Positions 14,144 through 19,885 of a stretch of DNA of 23,006 nucleotides are shown one piece after another. How positions within the stretch are numbered: the stretch's first letter is position 1; each line of letters begins with the position of its first letter. The position numbers were made by a program, and so were the translations under genes. Source of the DNA: Gaiellasilicea sp035556515 (lineage in GTDB: Bacteria; Actinomycetota; Thermoleophilia; Gaiellales; Gaiellaceae); the NCBI GenBank assembly GCA_035556515.1, contig DATMEO010000181.1, positions 1 through 23,006 on the forward strand, in the 5' to 3' direction. The notes under the pieces are model-generated. The model ran no database searches and was not told the DNA's origin. It saw only the letters and a program-made list of their open reading frames with translations.

Positions 14144-14860
14144 TTAGAGGTCGAAGAGCTCGAAGTCCTTGCCGAGCACGTGCACGGCGACATTGCGCAC
14201 CGGCACAGGCCCAAGCTCGCCGGCGAAGGAACCGCGGTGCGCATGCCCGTGAAGGACGATGTCTGGCCGGTGCGCGCTGATCGGCTGCGCCAGCCGTGAG
14301 GAGCCGAGGAAGGCCCAGATCGTCTCCGGCTCGCCGACGAGCGTCTCCGGGATCGGCGCGTAATGGAGCAGCACGACTCGCCGATGGCAGCCGGACACCT
14401 GCTCCAGCCCCGCCTCGATCGCCTCGACCTCCCGCGTCGTCTCGGCGTAGACCTCGCGCAGTAGCGGCTCGCCGAAGTCGGGAAGCTCGGCGCCGGGGAA
14501 GCCGCCGACGAAGCCCTTGGCGCCGACGATCCCGAGCTCGAGGCCGCCGACCTCGTGCACCGCGTAGCCGCGCTGCAACACGGTGACTCCGGCGCCCTCG
14601 AGCACCGTGATCAACTCGTCGCACCGGTTCAAGTGAAAGTCGTGGTTGCCGAGGACGGCGTAGACGGGCAGCTCGAGCGGACGGCACGCGTCAGCGAGGA
14701 CGAGCGCCTCCTCCGGATCGCCGTGCGTCGTCAGGTCGCCTGCGAGCAGCACGACGTCGGCCTTTCCCTGCAGGTCGGCGAACGCTCGCGTGATCCGCTC
14801 GCGCAAAGGCTCGGCGCAATGGATGTCTCCTGCGGCGGCAACGCGGATCGTCTCTGTCAT
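14144..14860 (-). CDS. Calcineurin-like metallophosphoesterase
   Basis: A 238-residue enzyme with the complete dimetal motif series: GDIH (11-14), AGDLTTHGD, GNHDFH, LLHYAP and HGHAHRG near the C-terminus. No signal peptide is present, so it is cytoplasmic. The family hydrolyses phosphomonoesters or phosphodiesters (nucleotides, cyclic nucleotides, phospholipid heads or nucleic acids); the compact size and lack of other domains do not narrow this. The ATG at 14860 has no strong ribosome binding site. It is divergent from the nucleotidyltransferase gene across 62 bp, and a TATA core in that gap may serve both. Confidence 0.9.
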   Translation of the reverse strand: MTETIRVAAAGDIHCAEPLRERITRAFADLQGKADVVLLAGDLTTHGDPEEALVLADACRPLELPVYAVLGNHDFHLNRCDELITVLEGAGVTVLQRGYAVHEVGGLELGIVGAKGFVGGFPGAELPDFGEPLLREVYAETTREVEAIEAGLEQVSGCHRRVVLLHYAPIPETLVGEPETIWAFLGSSRLAQPISAHRPDIVLHGHAHRGSFAGELGPVPVRNVAVHVLGKDFELFDL

Positions 14861-14905
14861 CGAGCGCCATGTTCACGCGCAGCGGCTTTCACAAACGGAA
14901 ACGCG

Positions 14906-14913
14906 GGTATAGC
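14906..14913. promoter_or_regulatory. Shared TATA core between divergent genes
   Basis: GGTATAGC contains TATAGC on the plus strand (14908-14913, 9 nt before ATG 14923) and TATACC on the minus strand (14911-14906, about 45 nt before ATG 14860). Either strand could use the symmetrical TATA as a -10. No good -35 is seen, so this is tentative. Confidence 0.35.
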
Positions 14914-14922
14914 GGCCGGACG

Positions 14923-15492
14923 ATGGCCTACACGCCTGCCGAGAACTTCCCTGAGCTGATCGAGTCGATGAAGCGCGCCGCCGCCGTGCTGCGCGACGCC
15001 GACGTGCCGTACATGCTCGGCGGCGGGCTCGCGGCCTGGGCGCGCGGCGGCCCGCCGACCGAGCACGACGTCGACTTCTTCGTTCGGCCCGAGGACGCCG
15101 AGCGCGCGCTCGACGCCCTCGTCGGCGCGGGAATGAAAGCGGAGCGCCCACCCGAAGGCTGGCTACTGAAAGCCTGGGACGGCGAGACGCTGATCGACCT
15201 CATCTTCAGTCCAGCCGGCGGGGCCGTCGACGACGGCTACTTCGAGCGGCTCGACGAGATGGAGGTCGCGGCCCAACGGCTGCCGGTGGCCTCGCTCGGC
15301 GACGTGCTGACGACGAAGCTGATGGCGCTGAACGAGCAGGAGCCGGATCTCTCCTCGGTGCTCGAGCTCGCCCGCTCGCTGCGTGAGCAGATCGACTGGG
15401 ACTTCGTCCGCTCGCAGACGTCCGCCTCGCCGTTCGCGCGCGCGTTCTTCACGCTCGTCGAGGAGCTCGGCGTCGTCGAGCCGGCGGCCTAG
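14923..15492 (+). CDS. Nucleotidyltransferase-fold protein
   Basis: A 189-residue protein with the minimal nucleotidyltransferase signature: helix-turn YMLGGGLAAWARGGPPTEHDVDFFV, giving the G-G motif at 33-35 and the D-x-D metal-binding pair at D49 and D51. A third acidic residue is plausible in LIDLIF. Similar proteins are antitoxin- or toxin-like nucleotidyltransferases (AbiEii, MNT) or stand-alone enzymes of unknown target. No toxin or HEPN partner sits next to it, so a toxin-antitoxin role is not supported. I prefer ATG 14923 over the in-frame ATG 14869 because a TATAGC -10 box lies between them and the extra 18 residues are basic and unlike the family. It is followed by a perfect terminator hairpin. 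Confidence 0.75.
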   Translation: MAYTPAENFPELIESMKRAAAVLRDADVPYMLGGGLAAWARGGPPTEHDVDFFVRPEDAERALDALVGAGMKAERPPEGWLLKAWDGETLIDLIFSPAGGAVDDGYFERLDEMEVAAQRLPVASLGDVLTTKLMALNEQEPDLSSVLELARSLREQIDWDFVRSQTSASPFARAFFTLVEELGVVEPAA

Positions 15493-15520
15493 CGGCCGTC
15501 CGGGCGAACCCGGACGGCCG
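15493..15520. terminator. Bidirectional terminator hairpin
   Basis: A perfect 12-bp inverted repeat with a CGAA loop starts at the base after the nucleotidyltransferase stop and ends 10 bp before the subtilisin stop. It serves two converging genes. There is no strong T run on either side. Confidence 0.8.
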
Positions 15521-15530
15521 CGACTCCACC

Positions 15531-17006
15531 TCAGCGCACGGCGTTGAAGGCGTTCACCTCACCGGCGCCGTAGAACCCGTTCCGATTGCCGCCTGTGCAC
15601 TCGGCGAGGAACGCGTCGAGCCCCGGGCGCGGGTTGTACGTGCCCTCGGGGCAGGGCAGCGCCTCGCTCGTCCGTTCGAGGAACGACGCGAGCGCGGCGG
15701 GCTGCAGGCCGGGATGCACCGAGAGCGCGAGCGCCGCGACGCCGGCCGCGTGCGGGCTGGCCATCGAGGTGCCCTGCTTGTAGCCCCAACCGTTCGTCCT
15801 TGTGACCGTGTTGAACGTCGCTGAGAGGACGGCGTTCGCGGTCGTCGAGACGGCAGGGTTCGGCTGCCGCGTGTCACCGCCAGGCGCGCTGACGTCGACG
15901 ACGCCCTGCCCGTAGGAGGAGTAGTAGCTCTTCAGCCGCTCCGTCCCCACCGCCGAGACGGTGACGACGCCGGGCGCCTCGGCGGGAAGGTCGAGACAGG
16001 CGCCGTTGATCGTGCGGGTCTCGACAGGCGAGCTGCCGTCGTTCGGGGAGCCGCTGTCGACGAACTTGTGCTGCAGGTCCACATTCGAGTTCCCGGCGGA
16101 CGCGATCGTGAGCACGCCCTGGTTCTGGGCGTAGCGGATCGCGCGCTGGACGGCCTGCCAGACCGGCCGCTGACGTGCGTCGTTGCGGCAGTTGAACTCC
16201 CACGGGTCGATGAAGTAGCTGTTGTTCGTGATCTGCATCCCGTGCTCGGCCGCCCACATGAAGCCGCACACGGCGGCCTCCGGGTAGATGAAGCCGGCGT
16301 CGGTGACGACCTTCACAGAGGCCACCTTCACGCCCGGTGCGACGCCCGCGATCCCGACGCCGTTGAGCGCCGCGGCGATCGTGCCGGCGACGTGTGTGCC
16401 GTGGTCGGACGTGGTCGGATTCCATGCAGCCTCGGACGTGTTGACGACGCCGCCGACGCAGGACGCGCTCTTGTCCTTCGCGATCTGGGTCGCCAGATCG
16501 GGGTGTGTGCTGGAGATGCCGGTGTCGAGGACGCCGACGACCACGTTCGAGCTCCCGGTCGTGACGGCGTGAGCCTGCGGGACGTCGATCTGCGTCATGT
16601 CCCACTGCAGGCCGAAGAGCGGCTCGGCCGTCGGATCGCCGGTCGCCGCCTGAGCGTCTGAGCCGACTGCTTCGAGCGTCTCATCGTCGTCGAGTGGCGT
16701 GCCGAGGCCGGTTGTCGAGGCGACCGCCTCCACACCCGCGCCCGAAGCGGCGGTGGCGAAGTCCGGGTTGCCGGAGCGGGCCACGAGCACGCCGATTCCG
16801 GCGTACTCGGCGGCGACGGTGCCGCCGGCGGCCTTGACTCTGGCCGCTGCTTTCGCCGTCGAATTGCCCTGGGGCGCGAGCACCAGGTACGTCGTTTCCG
16901 TCGCTTGCGGTGACGCCTGGGCGATCGCCGCGGCGCCGGAGGCCAGGCAAGCGGTCGAAGCTGCAACGACCACCGCGGCCAGCATCGTGCGGTTTATGAC
17001 TTTCAT
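15531..17006 (-). CDS. Secreted subtilisin-family serine protease (S8)
   Basis: A 491-residue exported protease. Residues 1-30 form a signal peptide (basic start, LAAVVVAASTACLASGAAAIA core). Residues about 37-100 resemble an inhibitor-like propeptide that would be removed on maturation. The catalytic triad is D161 in VVVGVLDTGISSTHPD, H202 in SDHGTHVAGTIAA and S414 in GTSMASPHAAGVAALAL; the oxyanion Asn is in TIASAGNSN. Several cysteines (for example 183, 247, 273, 337) could pair outside the cell. ATG 17006 has a GAGGGGGA ribosome binding site 6 nt upstream, and a TACGGT -10-like box lies at 17043-17038. It probably digests extracellular protein; the divergent D-aminopeptidase gene may act on released peptides. 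Confidence 0.95.
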   Translation of the reverse strand: MKVINRTMLAAVVVAASTACLASGAAAIAQASPQATETTYLVLAPQGNSTAKAAARVKAAGGTVAAEYAGIGVLVARSGNPDFATAASGAGVEAVASTTGLGTPLDDDETLEAVGSDAQAATGDPTAEPLFGLQWDMTQIDVPQAHAVTTGSSNVVVGVLDTGISSTHPDLATQIAKDKSASCVGGVVNTSEAAWNPTTSDHGTHVAGTIAAALNGVGIAGVAPGVKVASVKVVTDAGFIYPEAAVCGFMWAAEHGMQITNNSYFIDPWEFNCRNDARQRPVWQAVQRAIRYAQNQGVLTIASAGNSNVDLQHKFVDSGSPNDGSSPVETRTINGACLDLPAEAPGVVTVSAVGTERLKSYYSSYGQGVVDVSAPGGDTRQPNPAVSTTANAVLSATFNTVTRTNGWGYKQGTSMASPHAAGVAALALSVHPGLQPAALASFLERTSEALPCPEGTYNPRPGLDAFLAECTGGNRNGFYGAGEVNAFNAVR

Positions 17007-17105
17007 CGAGTATCCCCCTCGTTTTCGATGGACGCGGACCGTAGCGCGTCTCGCGCGTCGTCGTCGCGTGTGACGACCGCCGCAACGAGAGACTGGCGGG
17101 CGGCT

Positions 17106-17111
17106 TACGCT
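17106..17111 (+). promoter_or_regulatory. -10 box TACGCT of the D-aminopeptidase gene
   Basis: TACGCT ends 6 nt before ATG 17118, which predicts transcription starting at the start codon (leaderless). The same box and spacing recur at two other plus-strand genes in the window. Confidence 0.6.
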
Positions 17112-17117
17112 AACCGC

Positions 17118-17933
17118 ATGCGTGTTCACGTGATCAGCGACATGGAGGGCGTCTCCGGGATCGTCAAGCCCGAGCAGACGAGCGGCGGCGACCCCATGTA
17201 CGAGGAGGGCCGCAAGCTCTACACCGAGGAGATCAACGCGGCCGTCCGCGGCGCGAAGGCCGCGGGCGCGACCGAGATCGTGGTCATGGACTGCCATGGT
17301 GCCGGCGGTGGCTGGACGTTCAACTCGCTCGTGCCGGAGCTGCTGCACGAGGACTGCGAGTGGGTCGTGCAGGAGGAGTGGACCGGCTACACCGAGCTCC
17401 TCGAACAGGGGTGCGACGCCGCCCTCTTCGTCGGCATGCATGCGATGGCCGGCACGCAGCTCGGGAACATGAACCACACCGTTTCCGGCCGCGACTACCA
17501 GCGCCTCTGGTTCAACGGGACCGAGGTCGGCGAGACCGGGATCAACGCCGCGCTCTGCGGCACGTGGAACTGCCCGGTCCTGCTGGTGACGGGCGACCAG
17601 GCGTCGTGCGACGAGGGGAAGGCGCTCCTTGGCGACGGCCTCACGACGGTGGCCGTCAAGCAGGGGCTCTCGGCCAACGCCGCGCGCCAGATCCCGCCGG
17701 TCCGAGCTCGGAAGCTGATCGAGGAAGGCGCGAAGAAGGCCCTCTCCGACCTGAAGGCCGTGCAGCCCTACGACCCCGGCAGCCCCTGCGAGATCAAGGT
17801 GGAGTTCAAGCGCACGCAGCCGGCCGATCGTCTGCGCTTCCATCCCGGCGTCGAGCGGCTGGACGGCCGCACGATCCGGGTCGAGGCACCCACCTGGTGG
17901 GAAGCCTGGAAGCTGTTCTTCTTCGAGACCTAA
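17118..17933 (+). CDS. D-aminopeptidase, M55 family (DppA-like)
   Basis: A 271-residue zinc peptidase matching DppA. Metal and active-site residues are in place: D8 and E10 in SDMEGVSGI, H60 in MDCHGAGG, H108 in FVGMHAMAGT, H120 in MNHTVSG and E139 in GETGINAA. DppA proteins form cytoplasmic decamers that cleave D-amino acid-containing dipeptides such as D-Ala-D-Ala and help recycle cell-wall or environmental peptides. ATG 17118 follows a TACGCT -10 box by 6 nt, with no ribosome binding site; the open frame upstream of it is non-coding promoter DNA. Its stop overlaps the convergent LysE gene by 3 bp. The subtilisin is divergent 111 bp upstream. Confidence 0.93.
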   Translation: MRVHVISDMEGVSGIVKPEQTSGGDPMYEEGRKLYTEEINAAVRGAKAAGATEIVVMDCHGAGGGWTFNSLVPELLHEDCEWVVQEEWTGYTELLEQGCDAALFVGMHAMAGTQLGNMNHTVSGRDYQRLWFNGTEVGETGINAALCGTWNCPVLLVTGDQASCDEGKALLGDGLTTVAVKQGLSANAARQIPPVRARKLIEEGAKKALSDLKAVQPYDPGSPCEIKVEFKRTQPADRLRFHPGVERLDGRTIRVEAPTWWEAWKLFFFET

Positions 17934-18535
17934 GAGCGCGTCGCGGCGACGCGCAGGCCGAATGCGACGAGCACGACGCCCGTTACCGCCTCGAAGGCAC
18001 GGCGAATGCGGTCGCGCGCCAGCAGTCGTCGCGCCCGCGCCGCCGCGACGGCATAGGCGGCGAGCCAGAGGCCGGTGAGGAGGGAGAAGAGCAGCCCGAG
18101 CGCAAGCAGCGTCCCGAACGCATCGCCGAACTGCGGCAGCAGGCTCGTGAAGAAGACGACCATCTTCGGGTTGGCGAGGTTACTGACGAGGCCCTGGCGG
18201 AGCGAGCCGCCGGGCGTCGACCTCGCCACGGCTCGCTGATGCGGACGGCTGCGGCGCACGGCGACCAGGAGCGACTGCAGCCCGAGATAGACGAGGTAGG
18301 CGGCGCCGACGAGCCGGAGCGCTGTGAAGGCCGGCTGTGACGCACGCAGGACCGCGACGAGGCCCGCGGCGGCAGCGATCGTCCAGACGGCCTGCCCGAG
18401 TGCGACGCCGAGTGCCGTGGCGAGCCCGCTACGCCGTCCGCCGGCGAGCGCGTTCCGGATCGTGAGCGCCGTGTCCTGTCCCGGGGTGCAGATGACGACG
18501 GCGGCGACGACCAGGAACCCAGCCAGCTCGGCCAT
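17930..18535 (-). CDS. LysE/RhtB-family amino acid exporter
   Basis: A 201-residue inner-membrane protein with about six hydrophobic segments. The start (MAELAGFLVVAAVVICTPGQDTALTIRNALAGGRRSGLATALGVALGQ) contains the LysE/RhtB signature TPGxD....R....G...G...A.G...G, and NLANPKMVVFFTSLLPQF is the second family hallmark. The family exports basic or neutral amino acids such as lysine, threonine and homoserine, or quaternary compounds; the substrate is not predictable here. ATG 18535 lies 6 nt after a TATGCT -10 box, so the message is probably leaderless. Its neighbours are a D-aminopeptidase (convergent) and a dehydrogenase (divergent, sharing the promoter core). Export of excess amino acids from peptide breakdown is a reasonable guess. 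Confidence 0.92.
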   Translation of the reverse strand: MAELAGFLVVAAVVICTPGQDTALTIRNALAGGRRSGLATALGVALGQAVWTIAAAAGLVAVLRASQPAFTALRLVGAAYLVYLGLQSLLVAVRRSRPHQRAVARSTPGGSLRQGLVSNLANPKMVVFFTSLLPQFGDAFGTLLALGLLFSLLTGLWLAAYAVAAARARRLLARDRIRRAFEAVTGVVLVAFGLRVAATRS

Positions 18536-18541
18536 GCAAAG

Positions 18542-18551
18542 AGCATACGCT
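18542..18551. promoter_or_regulatory. Overlapping divergent -10 boxes
   Basis: AGCATACGCT reads as TACGCT on the plus strand (18546-18551), 7 nt before the GTG of the dehydrogenase, and as TATGCT on the minus strand (18547-18542), 6 nt before the ATG of the LysE exporter. The two hexamers share the central TA, and both messages would be leaderless. One RNA polymerase-binding core therefore appears to serve both genes. Confidence 0.65.
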
Positions 18552-18558
18552 TGCGCTC

Positions 18559-19338
18559 GTGGAAACCGGCCTCTCGGGAAAGGGCGTGCTCGTCACCGGC
18601 GCGTCCGGCGGCATCGGCGCTGCGTGCGCGCGTGCATTCGCTGCCGAAGGAGCGCGCGTCGCCGTCCATTACCACCGCGGCGAGGAACGTGCGCGCGACG
18701 TCGCGGCGTCGCTCGGCGGCGCGCCGACGCTGCAGGCCGACCTGACCGACGAGCACGAGGTCGACCGGCTGTTCGAGGAGACCCGCTCCGCGCTCGGCCG
18801 GATCGATGTCTGCGCTGCGGTCGCCGGCGTCTGGCCGTCCGACGACGTCCCTGTCTGGCAGCTGCCGCTCGAGCGCTGGGAGCAGACGCTGCGGCAGAAC
18901 CTGACCTCCTCCTTCCTCACCGCCCGCGGGTTCCTGCGCGAGGTGGAGCGAAACCGCCACGGCTCGCTCGTCCTCGTCGGCTCGACTGCCGGCATCGTCG
19001 GCGAGGCCGGTCACGCCGACTACGCAGCCGCGAAGTCCGCAGTGCTGAGCGGCCTCCTGCTCAGCCTGAAGAACGAAATCGTCCGCGTCGCGCCAACCGC
19101 GCGCGTGAACGCAGTCGCCCCGGGCTGGACCGAGAGCCCGATGACGCGCGGCCACGTCGACCCGGCCGCGGTCCGGCGCGTCTCGCGAACGATGGCGCTG
19201 CGCAAGGTCGCCCAGCCGGACGACGTCGCCCGCCAGGTCGTCGTGCTGGCCTCGGACGAGCTCTCGGGGCACGTCACCGGCCAGGTCGTCACCGTCGCCG
19301 GCGGGATGGAAGGCCGCGTCGTCCACGACGAGGTCTAG
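18559..19338 (+). CDS. Short-chain dehydrogenase/reductase (SDR)
   Basis: A 259-residue classical SDR. The Rossmann motif is TGASGGIG (13-20); the structural Asn is N114; the catalytic residues are S142, Y155 and K159 (YAAAK); PGW follows in NAVAPGWTES. It resembles FabG-type 3-oxoacyl reductases, but the family covers sugars, steroids and acyl chains, so the substrate is open. The usual NNAG motif reads AAVAG here. The cofactor loop ...VAVHYHRGEERA with an Arg after the second strand leans to NADPH. The start is GTG 18559, 7 nt after the TACGCT -10 box, with no ribosome binding site. The gene stands alone, with a hairpin 11 bp downstream. Confidence 0.93.
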   Translation: METGLSGKGVLVTGASGGIGAACARAFAAEGARVAVHYHRGEERARDVAASLGGAPTLQADLTDEHEVDRLFEETRSALGRIDVCAAVAGVWPSDDVPVWQLPLERWEQTLRQNLTSSFLTARGFLREVERNRHGSLVLVGSTAGIVGEAGHADYAAAKSAVLSGLLLSLKNEIVRVAPTARVNAVAPGWTESPMTRGHVDPAAVRRVSRTMALRKVAQPDDVARQVVVLASDELSGHVTGQVVTVAGGMEGRVVHDEV

Positions 19339-19349
19339 AACGAGAGAAA

Positions 19350-19371
19350 CGGCGGGCCCGGAAGCCCGCCG
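19350..19371. terminator. Terminator hairpin after the dehydrogenase
   Basis: CGGCGGGC (19350-19357) pairs with GCCCGCCG (19364-19371) around a 6-nt loop. On the plus strand it is followed by CTTCAAAA; on the minus strand by GTTTCTCT, which is the better U-rich tail. It could end the dehydrogenase message and also any minus-strand transcript from the region to its right. Confidence 0.7.
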
Positions 19372-19510
19372 CTTCAAAACTCACCTCGCCGCAGGATGAT
19401 TGCCGTCAGTCCCTCGGACTCGGAGAGCCGTCTTCTGTATCGGCAACTTCGCAGCGAATCTTGAGGGCTCTGCCTTTGCGGCCGAAGGCCGCCTTCAGGG
19501 GTCTTCGCGC

Positions 19511-19540
19511 GACAGGGATCCGGTCTCACGGATCCCTGTC
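19511..19540. repeat. Perfect 12-bp inverted repeat
   Basis: GACAGGGATCCG and its complement flank a 6-nt loop (GTCTCA). It is one of the strongest hairpins in the non-coding region and is not followed by a T run in either direction. Confidence 0.85.
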
Positions 19541-19552
19541 CTGCGCCACAAG

Positions 19553-19616
19553 AGAAGGGCCCCCGCCGCCAGGGGCCCTTCTTGGGGGGAAGAAGGGCGC
19601 CGCCGCCAGGCACCCT
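19553..19616. repeat. Two tandem look-alike hairpins
   Basis: Hairpin A (19553-19582) has an 11-bp perfect stem and loop CGCCGCCA. Hairpin B (19594-19616) has an 8-bp stem with one C-A mismatch and loop GCCGCCA. Both begin AGAAGGGC, so they look like a duplicated unit. On the minus strand A is followed by CTCTTGT, a poor terminator tail. Confidence 0.75.
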
Positions 19617-19799
19617 CCTAATGGCTTCCTGTCTTGGTCGGAAGCCGGACTGCCCTCTGATCTGCACTCGCCACATCAGTGCGCTCAGAAGATGACCGGA
19701 GTATGCGCCGGGGTCTCGAGGCCGGGAATCACCCTTCCGGAGTTGACTCGTCCCTCGATCGGGGTTGACCGCGGGCACTTCACTACTCAGGCGGCGCAA

Positions 19800-19829
19800 G
19801 CTGAGCAGGCGCGAAAGCGCCTGCTCAGC
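19800..19829. repeat. Perfect 13-bp hairpin with GAAA loop
   Basis: The arms 19800-19812 and 19817-19829 pair perfectly around GAAA. On the plus strand this is a GNRA tetraloop, which favours a plus-strand RNA. It lies 45 bp before the -10 box of the methyltransferase/MTHFR gene. Confidence 0.85.
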
Positions 19830-19873
19830 GCGCAAGACCCCTGAAGGGCCCGCTTCGCGGGCCGGGCTGCCTC

Positions 19874-19879
19874 TACGCT
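19874..19879 (+). promoter_or_regulatory. -10 box TACGCT of the methyltransferase/MTHFR gene
   Basis: TACGCT ends 6 nt before ATG 19886, predicting a leaderless message. The -35 position falls in the small hairpin at 19847-19863. A leaderless start would place the upstream hairpins outside this transcript, which argues against a conventional riboswitch for this gene. Confidence 0.6.
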
Positions 19880-19885
19880 TGCCCG

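Larger units (their letters stand above)
19372..19873. ncRNA. Hairpin-rich non-coding region, candidate structured RNA
   Basis: About 500 bases with no credible protein on either strand and visibly lower GC than the genes around it. It holds a series of strong inverted repeats: 19478-19492 (6 bp), 19511-19540 (12 bp, perfect), 19553-19582 (11 bp, perfect), 19594-19616, 19623-19646 (7 bp), 19656-19689 (two stems with internal loop), 19800-19829 (13 bp, GAAA loop) and 19847-19863 (7 bp). I could not match it to tmRNA, RNase P RNA, SRP RNA, or to SAM, cobalamin, TPP, glycine, c-di-GMP or T-box leaders by their conserved cores. It may be a new RNA, a stack of terminators, or a dispersed repeat. 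The strand is uncertain. Confidence 0.4.

Noticed and set aside
14923..15492. Toxin-antitoxin system around the nucleotidyltransferase-fold protein
   Set aside because: There is no small partner gene on the same strand; neighbours are a divergent phosphoesterase and a terminator.
19374..19844. Open frames of about 150 residues on both strands across the non-coding region
   Set aside because: Composition is unlike any real protein here, no motif is visible, and the frames run straight through perfect inverted repeats.
19339..19885. Known RNA (tmRNA, RNase P, SRP, SAM, cobalamin, TPP, glycine, c-di-GMP, T-box)
   Set aside because: I looked for the conserved cores on both strands and did not find them. 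CGGCAAC near 19451 and a CCGGAAGGG stretch near 19730 (minus) are only partial likenesses to SAM and SRP RNAs.
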